Source of the DNA: Flavobacteriales bacterium UBA4422
GTDB lineage: Bacteria > Bacteroidota > Bacteroidia > Flavobacteriales_G > Salibacteraceae
Length of the DNA: 6,131 bases
Reading direction: 5' to 3'
NCBI GenBank assembly: GCA_002389645.1
Contig: DGQE01000025.1
Coordinates: 1-6,131 of the forward strand
In this document: positions 1 to 6,131 of the stretch, in pieces
Layout of the letters: every line of letters begins with the position of its first letter
Numbering within the stretch: position 1 is the stretch's first letter
Position numbers and translations under genes: made by a program
The notes under the pieces: model-generated
Told to the model about the DNA's origin: nothing
Seen by the model: only the letters and a program-made list of their open reading frames with translations
Databases searched by the model: none

Positions 1-488
1 TTAATAGTACAATGTCCAGAAATGACAACATGTGAGGATATAAAATTATGGCTTTCGATGATACTATGATGGCCAATATGATTCCCACTCCACATTGTAA
101 CGTTGTCCCCAATTTTCACAAACGGTTGTATTGTATTGTCCTCAAATATGAAGCAATTTAATCCCGGTTTGAATTGAGAACGGTAAGTGCAATCTGGACT
201 TATATAGCTTGCAAGAGAGTAGCCTTTGGACTGAGCTTCGTCAAACTTTCTGTGTCGAAGTTTATTCATTTCTGAATAACTAATTGCTGCAAAGAAGTCA
301 TTTTCCGAAGGCGGATGTGTTTGATTCAAATTAGAAAATGAAATTAATGGGAGTCCATCATATCTATCATCTTTAATATACTCATCGTCCAAGCAAAATG
401 CAACGACCCTGTATTTAGTGTCTTTTTCAAAATAATACCTAGCTATCTGTGCGATATCACCAACGCCAAAAATCACAAGGTTCTTCAT
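1..488 (-). CDS. NeuD/PglD-like sugar O/N-acyltransferase (left-handed beta-helix), 3' end cut by window
   Basis: The frame gives 162 codons from an ATG at 488 and runs off the left edge without a stop. Residues 1-50 look like the PglD N-terminal Rossmann-like domain: MKNLVIFGVGDIAQIARYY has the GxG turn (G8-V-G10), and a 'VVAFCLDDEY' strand and 'GLPLISF' follow. From about residue 97 (ISPDC) the chain becomes a hexapeptide-repeat left-handed helix with the pattern IGDNVTMWSGNHIGHHSII, then FISSHVVISGHC. H141 in GHHS is the likely counterpart of the catalytic histidine of PglD/NeuD enzymes, which transfer an acyl group from acyl-CoA to an amino or hydroxyl group of a nucleotide sugar in the cytoplasm; this placement is from memory of the family. 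The ATG shares one base with the stop of the methyltransferase gene (TAATG), which fixes the start and implies coupled translation. The acyl donor and sugar cannot be told from the sequence. Family members are usually about 200-220 residues, so roughly 50 residues should lie outside. Confidence 0.85.
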   Translation of the reverse strand, partial: MKNLVIFGVGDIAQIARYYFEKDTKYRVVAFCLDDEYIKDDRYDGLPLISFSNLNQTHPPSENDFFAAISYSEMNKLRHRKFDEAQSKGYSLASYISPDCTYRSQFKPGLNCFIFEDNTIQPFVKIGDNVTMWSGNHIGHHSIIESHNFISSHVVISGHCTI

Positions 489-1114
489 TACTTTTTTACC
501 AGAATTGTAAATTCATATAAGCCATAGTCATGCAAAAGTGACACATTTCGCGCATACTTTTTCTTACAATAATCAAAGTAAAATAAAGGGTCTCCGTAAT
601 GCAAGTAATCTTTCATTTTGTCTAAATCTGAATAGGAGGTTAGGATATTAAAGCCAAACCCCTTTATTGAAATTGCGTTGAAAGCATCAATTGTTTCCCT
701 AATATAAGCCTCCCAGTCAAGGGTATTAGTTTTAAGCTGAACATTAAAAAGACCACTGGCCACCACATAATCCCATTTTCGATTATCATCCAACTTTGAG
801 ATGAATTCACCATTTGAGGTTTTTACATTCACATCTGTAGCTTTCTCGATCATAGCCATAGAAACATCAAAACCTGTATAATCCACTTTATCATTGGATT
901 CATTAAGAAACTGCAGCATAGCGCCATAGCCACAACCATAATCAAGAATAGAAAATGCATCATTCTTGTCAAACAAGCGTTCAAACTGTTCGAATCTCAA
1001 CTCTTGGGACTTAATACCATTCCAATCGACCCCTTCACTTGTAGCGCCATGTCTCTTGATCTTTGTTGAATAATACTCTTCAACTTCATTGATGATCTCA
1101 TTTAGCTTATTCAT
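488..1114 (-). CDS. Class I SAM-dependent methyltransferase
   Basis: This 208-residue protein has the class I methyltransferase Rossmann fold. Motif I is ILDYGCGYG at residues 56-64, the glycine-rich S-adenosylmethionine loop. The acidic residue ending strand 2 is D83 in YTGFDVS, and a strand-4 motif WDYVVASGLFNV lies near 114-125. About 50 residues precede motif I, with a helical start (NEIINEVEEYYSTKIKRHG) and the stretch WNGIKSQELRFEQF at 31-44. I have seen this kind of lead-in in methyltransferases of O-antigen-type clusters, but that is recollection. It is soluble, with no signal peptide. The start directly follows the TAG stop of the WbqC-family gene (TAG then ATG, no spacer), and its TAA overlaps the next start. 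Context suggests methylation of a sugar or an acyl substituent during surface-glycan synthesis. The substrate and methylated atom are unknown, and a role on a small molecule or lipid is not excluded. Confidence 0.85.
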   Translation of the reverse strand: MNKLNEIINEVEEYYSTKIKRHGATSEGVDWNGIKSQELRFEQFERLFDKNDAFSILDYGCGYGAMLQFLNESNDKVDYTGFDVSMAMIEKATDVNVKTSNGEFISKLDDNRKWDYVVASGLFNVQLKTNTLDWEAYIRETIDAFNAISIKGFGFNILTSYSDLDKMKDYLHYGDPLFYFDYCKKKYARNVSLLHDYGLYEFTILVKK

Positions 1115-1801
1115 CTATGTGGGCTTTAAATATTTCATAGCGTCATGTCCCGTGTTAAAGAGTACGTCCAATATTGTAACGCCATGTTCAAATTGACCAT
1201 GAAGTTGATCGTACTCCGGATAGTCCGCAAAATTGAACCATTCAACTTCAACACCATTTTCAGAAAACAGTTTCTGATCAAGGTAAGCTTCGGCACTTGG
1301 ACCGCTTATATATTTTCTTCCATTAAGTTCCAAGCAAATATCGAGCAGGCGCTGACTGCGTTCTTCAGCTAGAGTAAATTCGGACGAATATCGAATATCA
1401 GTATCAATTTGTAAATATCCACAAATTACTTTGATAAAGGCAACGTTCACCTCAGTGATCGTTTTGTATTGCCGTGCGTACAATGGCTCAATTAGACTAC
1501 ATATTTCCTTATAAAACATTGACTTTGAGTAGTTATGTTTAATCGTATTCCAATGTTTATCCGTCCACTTCTGATCGCTGATTTCAGTTTCAGAAATTTT
1601 TTGAAAATATTTCCCTTTAACACTGACAGGGACCGACAACCAACTTAAACCATTCGGTGTTTTTATTAAGTTACGGTTTCGCCAATCTCTTTTTGTGTAC
1701 TGCATGTCATCATACACGACAAATACATCAGCAGCATTCAACATATCAAAATATCCTTTCCAAGGAATATAATTCGATTGAGTTATTACTATTTTCTTCA
1801 A
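1115..1801 (-). CDS. WbqC-family protein, TTG start
   Basis: This 228-residue protein matches the WbqC-like family along its length. The N-terminal signature is ITQSNYIPWKGYFDML (6-21), followed by VVYDDMQYTKRDWRNRN (28-44), where family members typically carry a D-(x)-QY-x-(R/K)-xx-W-x-N-R-N pattern. WLSVPV is at 54-59, a histidine/tryptophan-rich helix KHWNTIKHNYSKS at 82-94, YISGPSAEAYLD at 164-175, and the C-terminal TILDVLFNTG at 209-218. Family members sit in O-antigen, capsule and sugar-modification clusters beside aminotransferases and NeuD-like acyltransferases; I know of no settled biochemical activity. The start must be TTG at 1801: an in-frame TAA lies two codons upstream, and the first ATG (codon 20) would remove the signature. 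TTG overlaps the glycosyltransferase stop as TTGA, with AGGA just before it and GGAAGAAA further upstream as the possible ribosome site. No signal peptide or membrane segment is visible. Confidence 0.88.
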   Translation of the reverse strand: MKKIVITQSNYIPWKGYFDMLNAADVFVVYDDMQYTKRDWRNRNLIKTPNGLSWLSVPVSVKGKYFQKISETEISDQKWTDKHWNTIKHNYSKSMFYKEICSLIEPLYARQYKTITEVNVAFIKVICGYLQIDTDIRYSSEFTLAEERSQRLLDICLELNGRKYISGPSAEAYLDQKLFSENGVEVEWFNFADYPEYDQLHGQFEHGVTILDVLFNTGHDAMKYLKPT

Positions 1802-2718
1802 TCCTTATTAGTTGTTTCTTCCACGATAAACAAAGGTCTACTTTTTACTTGTATGAATATTTTACCAATGTATATGCCCGTTACCCCAATTGAAAGCAAG
1901 ATCAATCCGGTGCTAAATAGAATGACCAAAAACAAACTGGGCCAGCCAGGTTGAAATCCATGAACGAAGTATAAAACAACAATGATCAATGACCCAAAAA
2001 AAGAAGCACCTGACAATAAAAACCCTCCAAAGATTGAAAATTTCAAGAGTCGATCAGAATGGAATGTCCACGCTTGTATTGCGATTCCAAATAATTGAGT
2101 AAAAGAATAGGTACTACTTCCGACTCCTCTCTTTCTATGCGGAACAAAAATCGTAGCAGTATTAAATCCAACCCATTTTAAAAGCTGAATGTAAAGTCGA
2201 TCTTGATCTTTTAGTTCCAGATATGCCCCAGCGGCCTTTTTACTCATTAATACCAATGAATTAAAATCAATAGAATAATCTCCTCCAGCAATAATGCCAA
2301 ATATTCTATTATAAAGCCAAGATAGAAACGACTTTAACAGACCATGATTTCTCTTCTCTCTTTTTGTAAAAACGACATCAAAGTTTTCTTTTGCTTTATC
2401 CAATAATTGAACAATTGAACTTGGACTATCCTGCAGATCGCAATCAATAACAACGATATAATCTCCTTGAGCATACTGTATTCCAGCCGTAACCGCTTGA
2501 TGCTGACCAAAGTTTCGACTTAACTTAATACCTGTCACACATTCGTTCTTTAATGATATTTTCTGAACCGCTGCCCAGGAGTCATCATTACTGCCGTCTT
2601 CGACAAGCAATATTTCAAATTCGCATCCATATGCACGAAGCACAGGTATAATTTGGGTTACTAATTCCTCAACCAGTAATTCTGCCTGATAGATTGGAGA
2701 TATTATTGAAACAAACAT
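1798..2718 (-). CDS. DPM1/GtrB-type family 2 glycosyltransferase with two C-terminal membrane helices
   Basis: This 306-residue protein has a GT-A family 2 catalytic domain followed by a membrane tail. Visible motifs are VSIISPIYQAE at the N-terminus, VEDGSNDDSW at about 39-48 (nucleotide binding), LSRNFGQHQAVTAG at about 66-79, and DCDLQDSP at about 92-99, which contains the metal-binding DxD-type acid. RKRGVGSSTYSF near 195-206 replaces the usual GxSKY motif. Two hydrophobic helices follow, about 229-252 and 260-287, as in GtrB, ArnC and YkoT-type enzymes. Those proteins transfer a sugar from a nucleotide donor to polyprenyl or dolichyl phosphate at the cytoplasmic face of the membrane. By homology this one would make an undecaprenyl-phosphate sugar; which sugar cannot be read. 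Its ATG is 24 nt after the preceding gene, with AGAGGAAAA upstream as a possible ribosome site. Its TGA overlaps the WbqC-family start. Confidence 0.9.
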   Translation of the reverse strand: MFVSIISPIYQAELLVEELVTQIIPVLRAYGCEFEILLVEDGSNDDSWAAVQKISLKNECVTGIKLSRNFGQHQAVTAGIQYAQGDYIVVIDCDLQDSPSSIVQLLDKAKENFDVVFTKREKRNHGLLKSFLSWLYNRIFGIIAGGDYSIDFNSLVLMSKKAAGAYLELKDQDRLYIQLLKWVGFNTATIFVPHRKRGVGSSTYSFTQLFGIAIQAWTFHSDRLLKFSIFGGFLLSGASFFGSLIIVVLYFVHGFQPGWPSLFLVILFSTGLILLSIGVTGIYIGKIFIQVKSRPLFIVEETTNKD

Positions 2719-2742
2719 TGTTATTTTCTACTTTTCCTCTTT

Positions 2743-4428
2743 CTAATTTAATAAGTAAACGTAAAGATTTCGAACTGGCCCTTTTTCGACAACAATTATA
2801 CTGTCGGCAACATTGTATTCTAATTCAGAACTAAGATCAAAAGTACTTAACACAATATTGCATGGCATCGATTTTAGTTTACTAAAATTCATTGTATTAT
2901 CCTTTAAACTATTCTGTTTAAAAGCTAAGTTAAGATAACATGATCTTCCAATTCGACTTAAACTTTCTTTAGAAGAATCTCCAAACACAAGATCACTAAA
3001 ACACTTTTGAAAACTGGATCGATAAGCTGGATAATAGCCACCCACAGTTGACATTCCATTGTATTGAACACGCTGTGGCTCAAAACCGATACATCCAATT
3101 CGCGATTCCTCGGACACCCCATACTTTAATTCCAGATCTTTCATTGTGCTTGTTAAATAATAATCCTCGAAAGTTGAATAACCAAATTCTCCTTTTTGTA
3201 GATAACTACTCATAAAACTGTTCTCTGCATAATTAAGTCCTTGATAATCATAAACTGCAATATTGAAAAAGCGATTTACCATAACAAACGATAGAATCAA
3301 TGGCAATGCTATCCTTAAATAAATATTCCACTTGATTAATTGGACAATTGATACAAACAAAACAGTGTGCCAAATTAATGGCATTATGGCATAAAAACGG
3401 AATTGAATCGGCATGTTAACCATACTAGGGAAAATACTCTGTAGAATATTCCAATTAAAAATTTCATGAAAACTGACAAGAATTGCCATAATAAACAGAA
3501 CACTTACAAGCAGCACACTTGATTTACTCTTTGATCGAATCATGTATAGTAAACCCAAAAATATCATGGGGACAAACCAGACAGCATCAGCATGAGCATG
3601 GTATTGGCCAAGGAAAAATAATTTCATAGATATCCCAATGAACCCTAGCGCATTAAGTGAATATCTAACTCCTGCGCCTCTTTGACTCACAAAATTTTGA
3701 AAAAAAACCAGATCAATTAGCTGATGTTCCACAAAAAATGTAATCATTATAAAAACGGCAATCCATACAAAACCTTTCACAAGAATCTGTCTCCTGATCA
3801 CGAGATACCCAAACAAAAACAACCCAAAAACGATCAAAACAAATAGGCTACTTATGAAGAATCCTGAAGCAAAAGGAAAAAGCAAAAGGACCATAATATC
3901 CCGTTTTCTAACTGTTTTAAAACAAAAACTTGAAAAACTGTAAAACAAAAGAGGCATTCCAGCTATCGCAATACCGGCATGCGGCCAGAATGGCAAAAGA
4001 CCAAATAGCAGTGAAATAAAAATTCTGATCATTCGATTATCCTCCCCTAAATACTCAACGCATCTTTTCAACCAAATATTCATTGAAAAATAAGCTGTAA
4101 GGTGAACTAAAACAACTAAAATCCGATACGACCATTCTCCTCCAAATATATATTGCAACCATAGCAAAAAGGAAAACTTACTTCGCATAACCCCTCTATC
4201 CAACCCGCCCATAAAGCCATCAATAGAATCCGTGGACTTGCCTAATATCTTACCGCTATTTATTAGAATCTCATTAAAAACGATGTTGCCATTTAGACTA
4301 TCATGGATCAAAAATGTAGCCTCAGAATAACCCGACCAGTAGGGGGCTAAGTATATTATCAAAACCATCAATCCGATTTCAACAAGGTGTTTTTCTAACT
4401 TGTCCAACAAAAAATGTGCTTTAATCAT
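2743..4428 (-). CDS. DUF6044/YkoS-like polytopic membrane protein, possible GT-C-type glycosyltransferase
   Basis: This 561-residue integral membrane protein has about ten or more hydrophobic segments up to roughly residue 385, then a hydrophilic tail of about 175 residues. After the first helix (about 18-34) comes FLIHDSLNGNIVFNE (39-53), then GGLDRGVMRSKFSFLLWLQYIFG. The tail has RVQYNGMSTVGGYYPAYR (453-470). An IHD(N/S)L motif, an NGLPR-like stretch, and a late AQYNG...GGY motif are what I remember of the DUF6044 family, which includes Bacillus YkoS; I could not check this. A long first outer loop with an acidic residue (D43) is also typical of GT-C enzymes, which use lipid-linked sugars outside the membrane. 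Pairing with a GtrB-like enzyme just downstream fits such a role, but activity is inferred. No in-frame ATG, GTG or TTG lies between 4428 and the upstream stop, so the start is firm; AGGGAA directly precedes it. It is the first gene of the leftward operon. Confidence 0.75.
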   Translation of the reverse strand: MIKAHFLLDKLEKHLVEIGLMVLIIYLAPYWSGYSEATFLIHDSLNGNIVFNEILINSGKILGKSTDSIDGFMGGLDRGVMRSKFSFLLWLQYIFGGEWSYRILVVLVHLTAYFSMNIWLKRCVEYLGEDNRMIRIFISLLFGLLPFWPHAGIAIAGMPLLFYSFSSFCFKTVRKRDIMVLLLFPFASGFFISSLFVLIVFGLFLFGYLVIRRQILVKGFVWIAVFIMITFFVEHQLIDLVFFQNFVSQRGAGVRYSLNALGFIGISMKLFFLGQYHAHADAVWFVPMIFLGLLYMIRSKSKSSVLLVSVLFIMAILVSFHEIFNWNILQSIFPSMVNMPIQFRFYAIMPLIWHTVLFVSIVQLIKWNIYLRIALPLILSFVMVNRFFNIAVYDYQGLNYAENSFMSSYLQKGEFGYSTFEDYYLTSTMKDLELKYGVSEESRIGCIGFEPQRVQYNGMSTVGGYYPAYRSSFQKCFSDLVFGDSSKESLSRIGRSCYLNLAFKQNSLKDNTMNFSKLKSMPCNIVLSTFDLSSELEYNVADSIIVVEKGPVRNLYVYLLN

Positions 4429-4470
4429 TTCCCTATGTTTATCGCCGTTGAAGTGGCTTTTAATATCATC

Positions 4471-4500
4471 ATAACATACGAATTTCGTCAGCTAACCAAA
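4471..4500 (-). promoter_or_regulatory. Candidate leftward promoter for the glycan operon
   Basis: Read on the minus strand, TTTG (4500-4497) is followed after 18 bases by TATGTTAT (4478-4471). This resembles the Bacteroidota arrangement of a -33 TTTG and a -7 TAnnTTTG box, though the -7 box has two mismatches. Transcription from it would leave a leader of about 35 nt before the ATG at 4428. It is a pattern match only. Confidence 0.25.
4478..4488. repeat. Short inverted repeat ACGAA-T-TTCGT
   Basis: Two perfect 5-base arms flank one central base. The repeat lies between the putative -33 and -7 boxes of the leftward promoter, where an operator could sit. A symmetry this short is expected by chance fairly often in AT-rich DNA, so a regulatory role is only possible. 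Confidence 0.2.
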
Positions 4501-4560
4501 CCTTTCAGGCAAAGTCTGCGTATGATCAGGTAATCCAAGGTAAACCTACAGTTAAATCTC

Positions 4561-4581
4561 TATATTCGCAGAGTATATTCG
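4561..4581 (+). promoter_or_regulatory. Tandem TATATTCG boxes, candidate rightward promoter
   Basis: TATATTCG occurs at 4561-4568 and again at 4574-4581. Each differs at one fixed position from the Bacteroidota -7 consensus TAnnTTTG. Either could drive the secreted-protein gene, leaving a leader of roughly 15-30 nt before the ATG at 4605. I see no good TTTG -33 element at the expected distance, so confidence is low. Confidence 0.3.
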
Positions 4582-4604
4582 GTCATTAATTTTTTAACGC
4601 TCCT

Positions 4605-6131
4605 ATGAAAAAAGCATTTCTACTTTTTACCTTTCTACACCTTGTATTTTCAAATGCATACACACAGATTGGACCTGGTGGTGTTGGGTCATCTTCCGAT
4701 ATACGCTTGTGGGCTCGCAGTGATGTTGGAGTTTTCAGCGATAATGGCACGACTAATTCGACCAACGGTGGTATTGTGACACAATGGAATGATCAATCTG
4801 GGAACGGACATTCACTTACGCAAAATATTTTTAACCAAAAACCAACCTACAACACAAATCAAATCAACGGATTACCAACTATCACTTTTGACAATACACG
4901 TGAATTTTTAGCAACTGGTAACACTGGAGCAAATTTCACTCAACTATCAGTGATTGCAGTCGGGCGCTTTGCACAAGGTTCTCAAGGCACTAGCGATTAT
5001 GATTATATGATCAACATTGGATCTGACCGACTTGACGCAGTAAGCTTCTCTCGATTTAGAGGGGTAACACCAGATGCTAATAAATTTTACAATTTCATTG
5101 AAGGCACTGTTCGCGTTGGGCCAGTTTTAAACAACAGCTACCACGTATATGGTTTGTCAGTTACGACAAGTGCACCTTTTCACACACTTCACATTGATGG
5201 TTCTAGTCAAACATTGGCTGCTCACAACGCAGGAATAAATATAAGTTCCGAGATACGAGTGGGAGGAATGACTTATGCAAACCCAGCAACAAACCCACTG
5301 GATGGAGATATGGCCGAAATTGTGGTTCTCGAAAATAACGTCAATACCACACAACGGACAATTATAGAAAACTATTTATCTGCTAAATATGCACTTGCCA
5401 TATCCAATGATAAATTCTCTTTCCAAACTACTCATGGAAACGAAGTAGCTGGAATTGGACAGGAGACCCCTAGTGATAACCATACAGATGCTCAAGGATC
5501 AGCCATTGTTAGAATCAACGGAGCCAGTGATCTAGGAACAGGAGAGTATTTAATGTGGGGACACGATGGCGCTGGCTTAACTGGCACTTCAAGTGAGCTT
5601 CCTGGATCGTTCGGTGGATTAGGTTCAAAACTAACGCGTGAGTGGAGGGCAGATGAAACGGGCGGAGATGTAGGAACAGTCAGCATAATTTTCGATACCG
5701 ATAGTATTTCTCCAGAATTGGGGCCTAGTGCGTCACAATATAGATTACTCACAGACGCGGATGGGGACTTTTCAAATGCTACAGTCATTATGCCTTCTAC
5801 CTGGGGAACAACAATAACTTTTAACAATGTGGATTTGAGTACAGAAAGTTTTTTTACATTGGCAAACACAGGAATCCAGGAAACATGTGTATCAATCTTG
5901 GGAAATGTTTCAGCTTCTTGGTCAACAACTGGGGAATGGAGCTGTGGTACATTTCCAGACAGCTCTGCAAACGCTGAGGTAATTGCCACACATATTCGCA
6001 TTGTTTCTGACACGCAGTCTGTGAATGACTTAGATATTAATGCAGGAGCATCTGTAGTAGTAAGCGCAAATGCAACCCTAATCATTAAAGGAAATCTTAC
6101 GATTTCAAACACTGGCAGTTTGATATGTAAT
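4605..6131 (+). CDS. Large secreted protein: signal peptide, LamG-like domain, Bacteroidota exoprotein domain; 3' end cut by window
   Basis: The reading frame is open for 509 codons from ATG 4605 to the right edge. Residues 1-20 (MKKAFLLFTFLHLVFSNAYT) form a Sec signal peptide, probably cleaved near A18 or just before Q21. The mature N-terminus GPGGVGSSSDIRLWARSDVGV (23-43) and WNDQSGNG (61-68) begin a concanavalin/LamG-like beta-sandwich that runs to about 245. It is followed by RTIIENYLSAKYALAI (251-266), AGIGQE (282-287), DAQGSAIVRI (295-304), EYLMWGHDG (314-322) and REWR (345-348), a module that recurs in big flavobacterial surface proteins. It ends near 423 with FFTLAN. From about 426, C428 and C447 could pair, and a repetitive beta-rich stretch (INAGASVVVSANATLIIKG) suggests a beta-solenoid. 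Such proteins often end in a type IX secretion sorting domain, which would lie outside the window. The ligand is unknown. No Shine-Dalgarno sequence precedes the ATG. Confidence 0.85.
   Translation, partial: MKKAFLLFTFLHLVFSNAYTQIGPGGVGSSSDIRLWARSDVGVFSDNGTTNSTNGGIVTQWNDQSGNGHSLTQNIFNQKPTYNTNQINGLPTITFDNTREFLATGNTGANFTQLSVIAVGRFAQGSQGTSDYDYMINIGSDRLDAVSFSRFRGVTPDANKFYNFIEGTVRVGPVLNNSYHVYGLSVTTSAPFHTLHIDGSSQTLAAHNAGINISSEIRVGGMTYANPATNPLDGDMAEIVVLENNVNTTQRTIIENYLSAKYALAISNDKFSFQTTHGNEVAGIGQETPSDNHTDAQGSAIVRINGASDLGTGEYLMWGHDGAGLTGTSSELPGSFGGLGSKLTREWRADETGGDVGTVSIIFDTDSISPELGPSASQYRLLTDADGDFSNATVIMPSTWGTTITFNNVDLSTESFFTLANTGIQETCVSILGNVSASWSTTGEWSCGTFPDSSANAEVIATHIRIVSDTQSVNDLDINAGASVVVSANATLIIKGNLTISNTGSLICN

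Larger units (their letters stand above)
4429..4604. promoter_or_regulatory. Divergent intergenic region between the glycan operon and the secreted-protein gene
   Basis: These 176 bases separate two divergent genes, so promoters for both directions should lie here. I find no convincing open reading frame, RNA gene or terminator in it. It is AT-rich, with TATATTCG boxes near the rightward gene and a TTTG/TATGTTAT pair near the leftward operon. Neither gene has a strong Shine-Dalgarno sequence, as is usual in Bacteroidota. Confidence 0.7.

Noticed and set aside
1145..1372. 75-codon plus-strand open frame
   Set aside because: It is antisense to the conserved C-terminal half of the WbqC-family gene and resembles no known protein.
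1657..1893. 78-codon plus-strand open frame with hydrophobic stretches
   Set aside because: It spans the WbqC/GT2 junction antisense to two well-supported genes; its hydrophobic runs are a by-product of AT-rich coding DNA.
2719..2742. Possible promoter or terminator between the membrane protein and the glycosyltransferase
   Set aside because: The gap is only 24 nt, has no hairpin with a T-run, and holds AGAGGAAAA, better explained as a ribosome site within one operon.
4556..4572. Weak hairpin CTCT-ATATTCGC-AGAG before the secreted-protein gene
   Set aside because: The stem is only four base pairs with no following T-run, too weak to be called a terminator or riboswitch.
5157..5354. 65-codon minus-strand open frame rich in cysteine, histidine and serine
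   Set aside because: It lies wholly inside the LamG-like coding region in the opposite direction and has no family signature.
5492..6112. 206-codon minus-strand open frame antisense to the secreted-protein gene
   Set aside because: The plus strand over the same bases gives a clear domain-bearing secreted protein. The antisense product is rich in Pro/Ser/Val with no recognisable motif, as expected of a shadow frame.

Overview
The window looks like part of a surface-polysaccharide or glycan-modification locus from an AT-rich member of the Bacteroidota, probably a Flavobacteriia- or Cytophagia-like environmental bacterium. Three things suggest this. The rightward gene encodes a secreted protein with a LamG-like N-terminus followed by an ENYLSAKY / GxDAQGS / EYLxWGHD-type domain, a layout common in Bacteroidota exoproteins. 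That gene has no Shine-Dalgarno sequence before its ATG. The upstream region holds AT-rich boxes resembling the Bacteroidota TAnnTTTG promoter element. Placement below phylum is inference.

Layout: five genes run leftward from 4428 to beyond the left edge with almost no space between them. In transcription order they are a DUF6044/YkoS-like polytopic membrane protein (4428-2743), a DPM1/GtrB-type family 2 glycosyltransferase with two C-terminal membrane segments (2718-1798), a WbqC-family protein starting at TTG (1801-1115), a class I SAM-dependent methyltransferase (1114-488), and a NeuD/PglD-like hexapeptide-repeat acyltransferase (488 to beyond 1). The last four are joined by a 4-nt overlap, a zero-nt junction and a 1-nt overlap, so they almost certainly form one translationally coupled operon. 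A 176-bp divergent intergenic region (4429-4604) should hold promoters for both directions. From 4605 to the right edge runs a large secreted protein gene, open at its 3' end.

Working model (inference): the GT2 enzyme loads a sugar onto a lipid phosphate at the inner face of the membrane. The DUF6044-like protein, whose architecture resembles GT-C enzymes, could use such a lipid-linked sugar on the outer face. The WbqC, methyltransferase and acyltransferase proteins would make or decorate an unusual sugar. No flippase, aminotransferase or nucleotide-sugar enzyme is visible; these would have to lie beyond the left edge or elsewhere. I see no RNA genes, insertion sequences, CRISPR arrays or phage genes. 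I do not see a clearly novel system. The least understood part is the combination of a DUF6044-like protein, GT2, WbqC, methyltransferase and acyltransferase.
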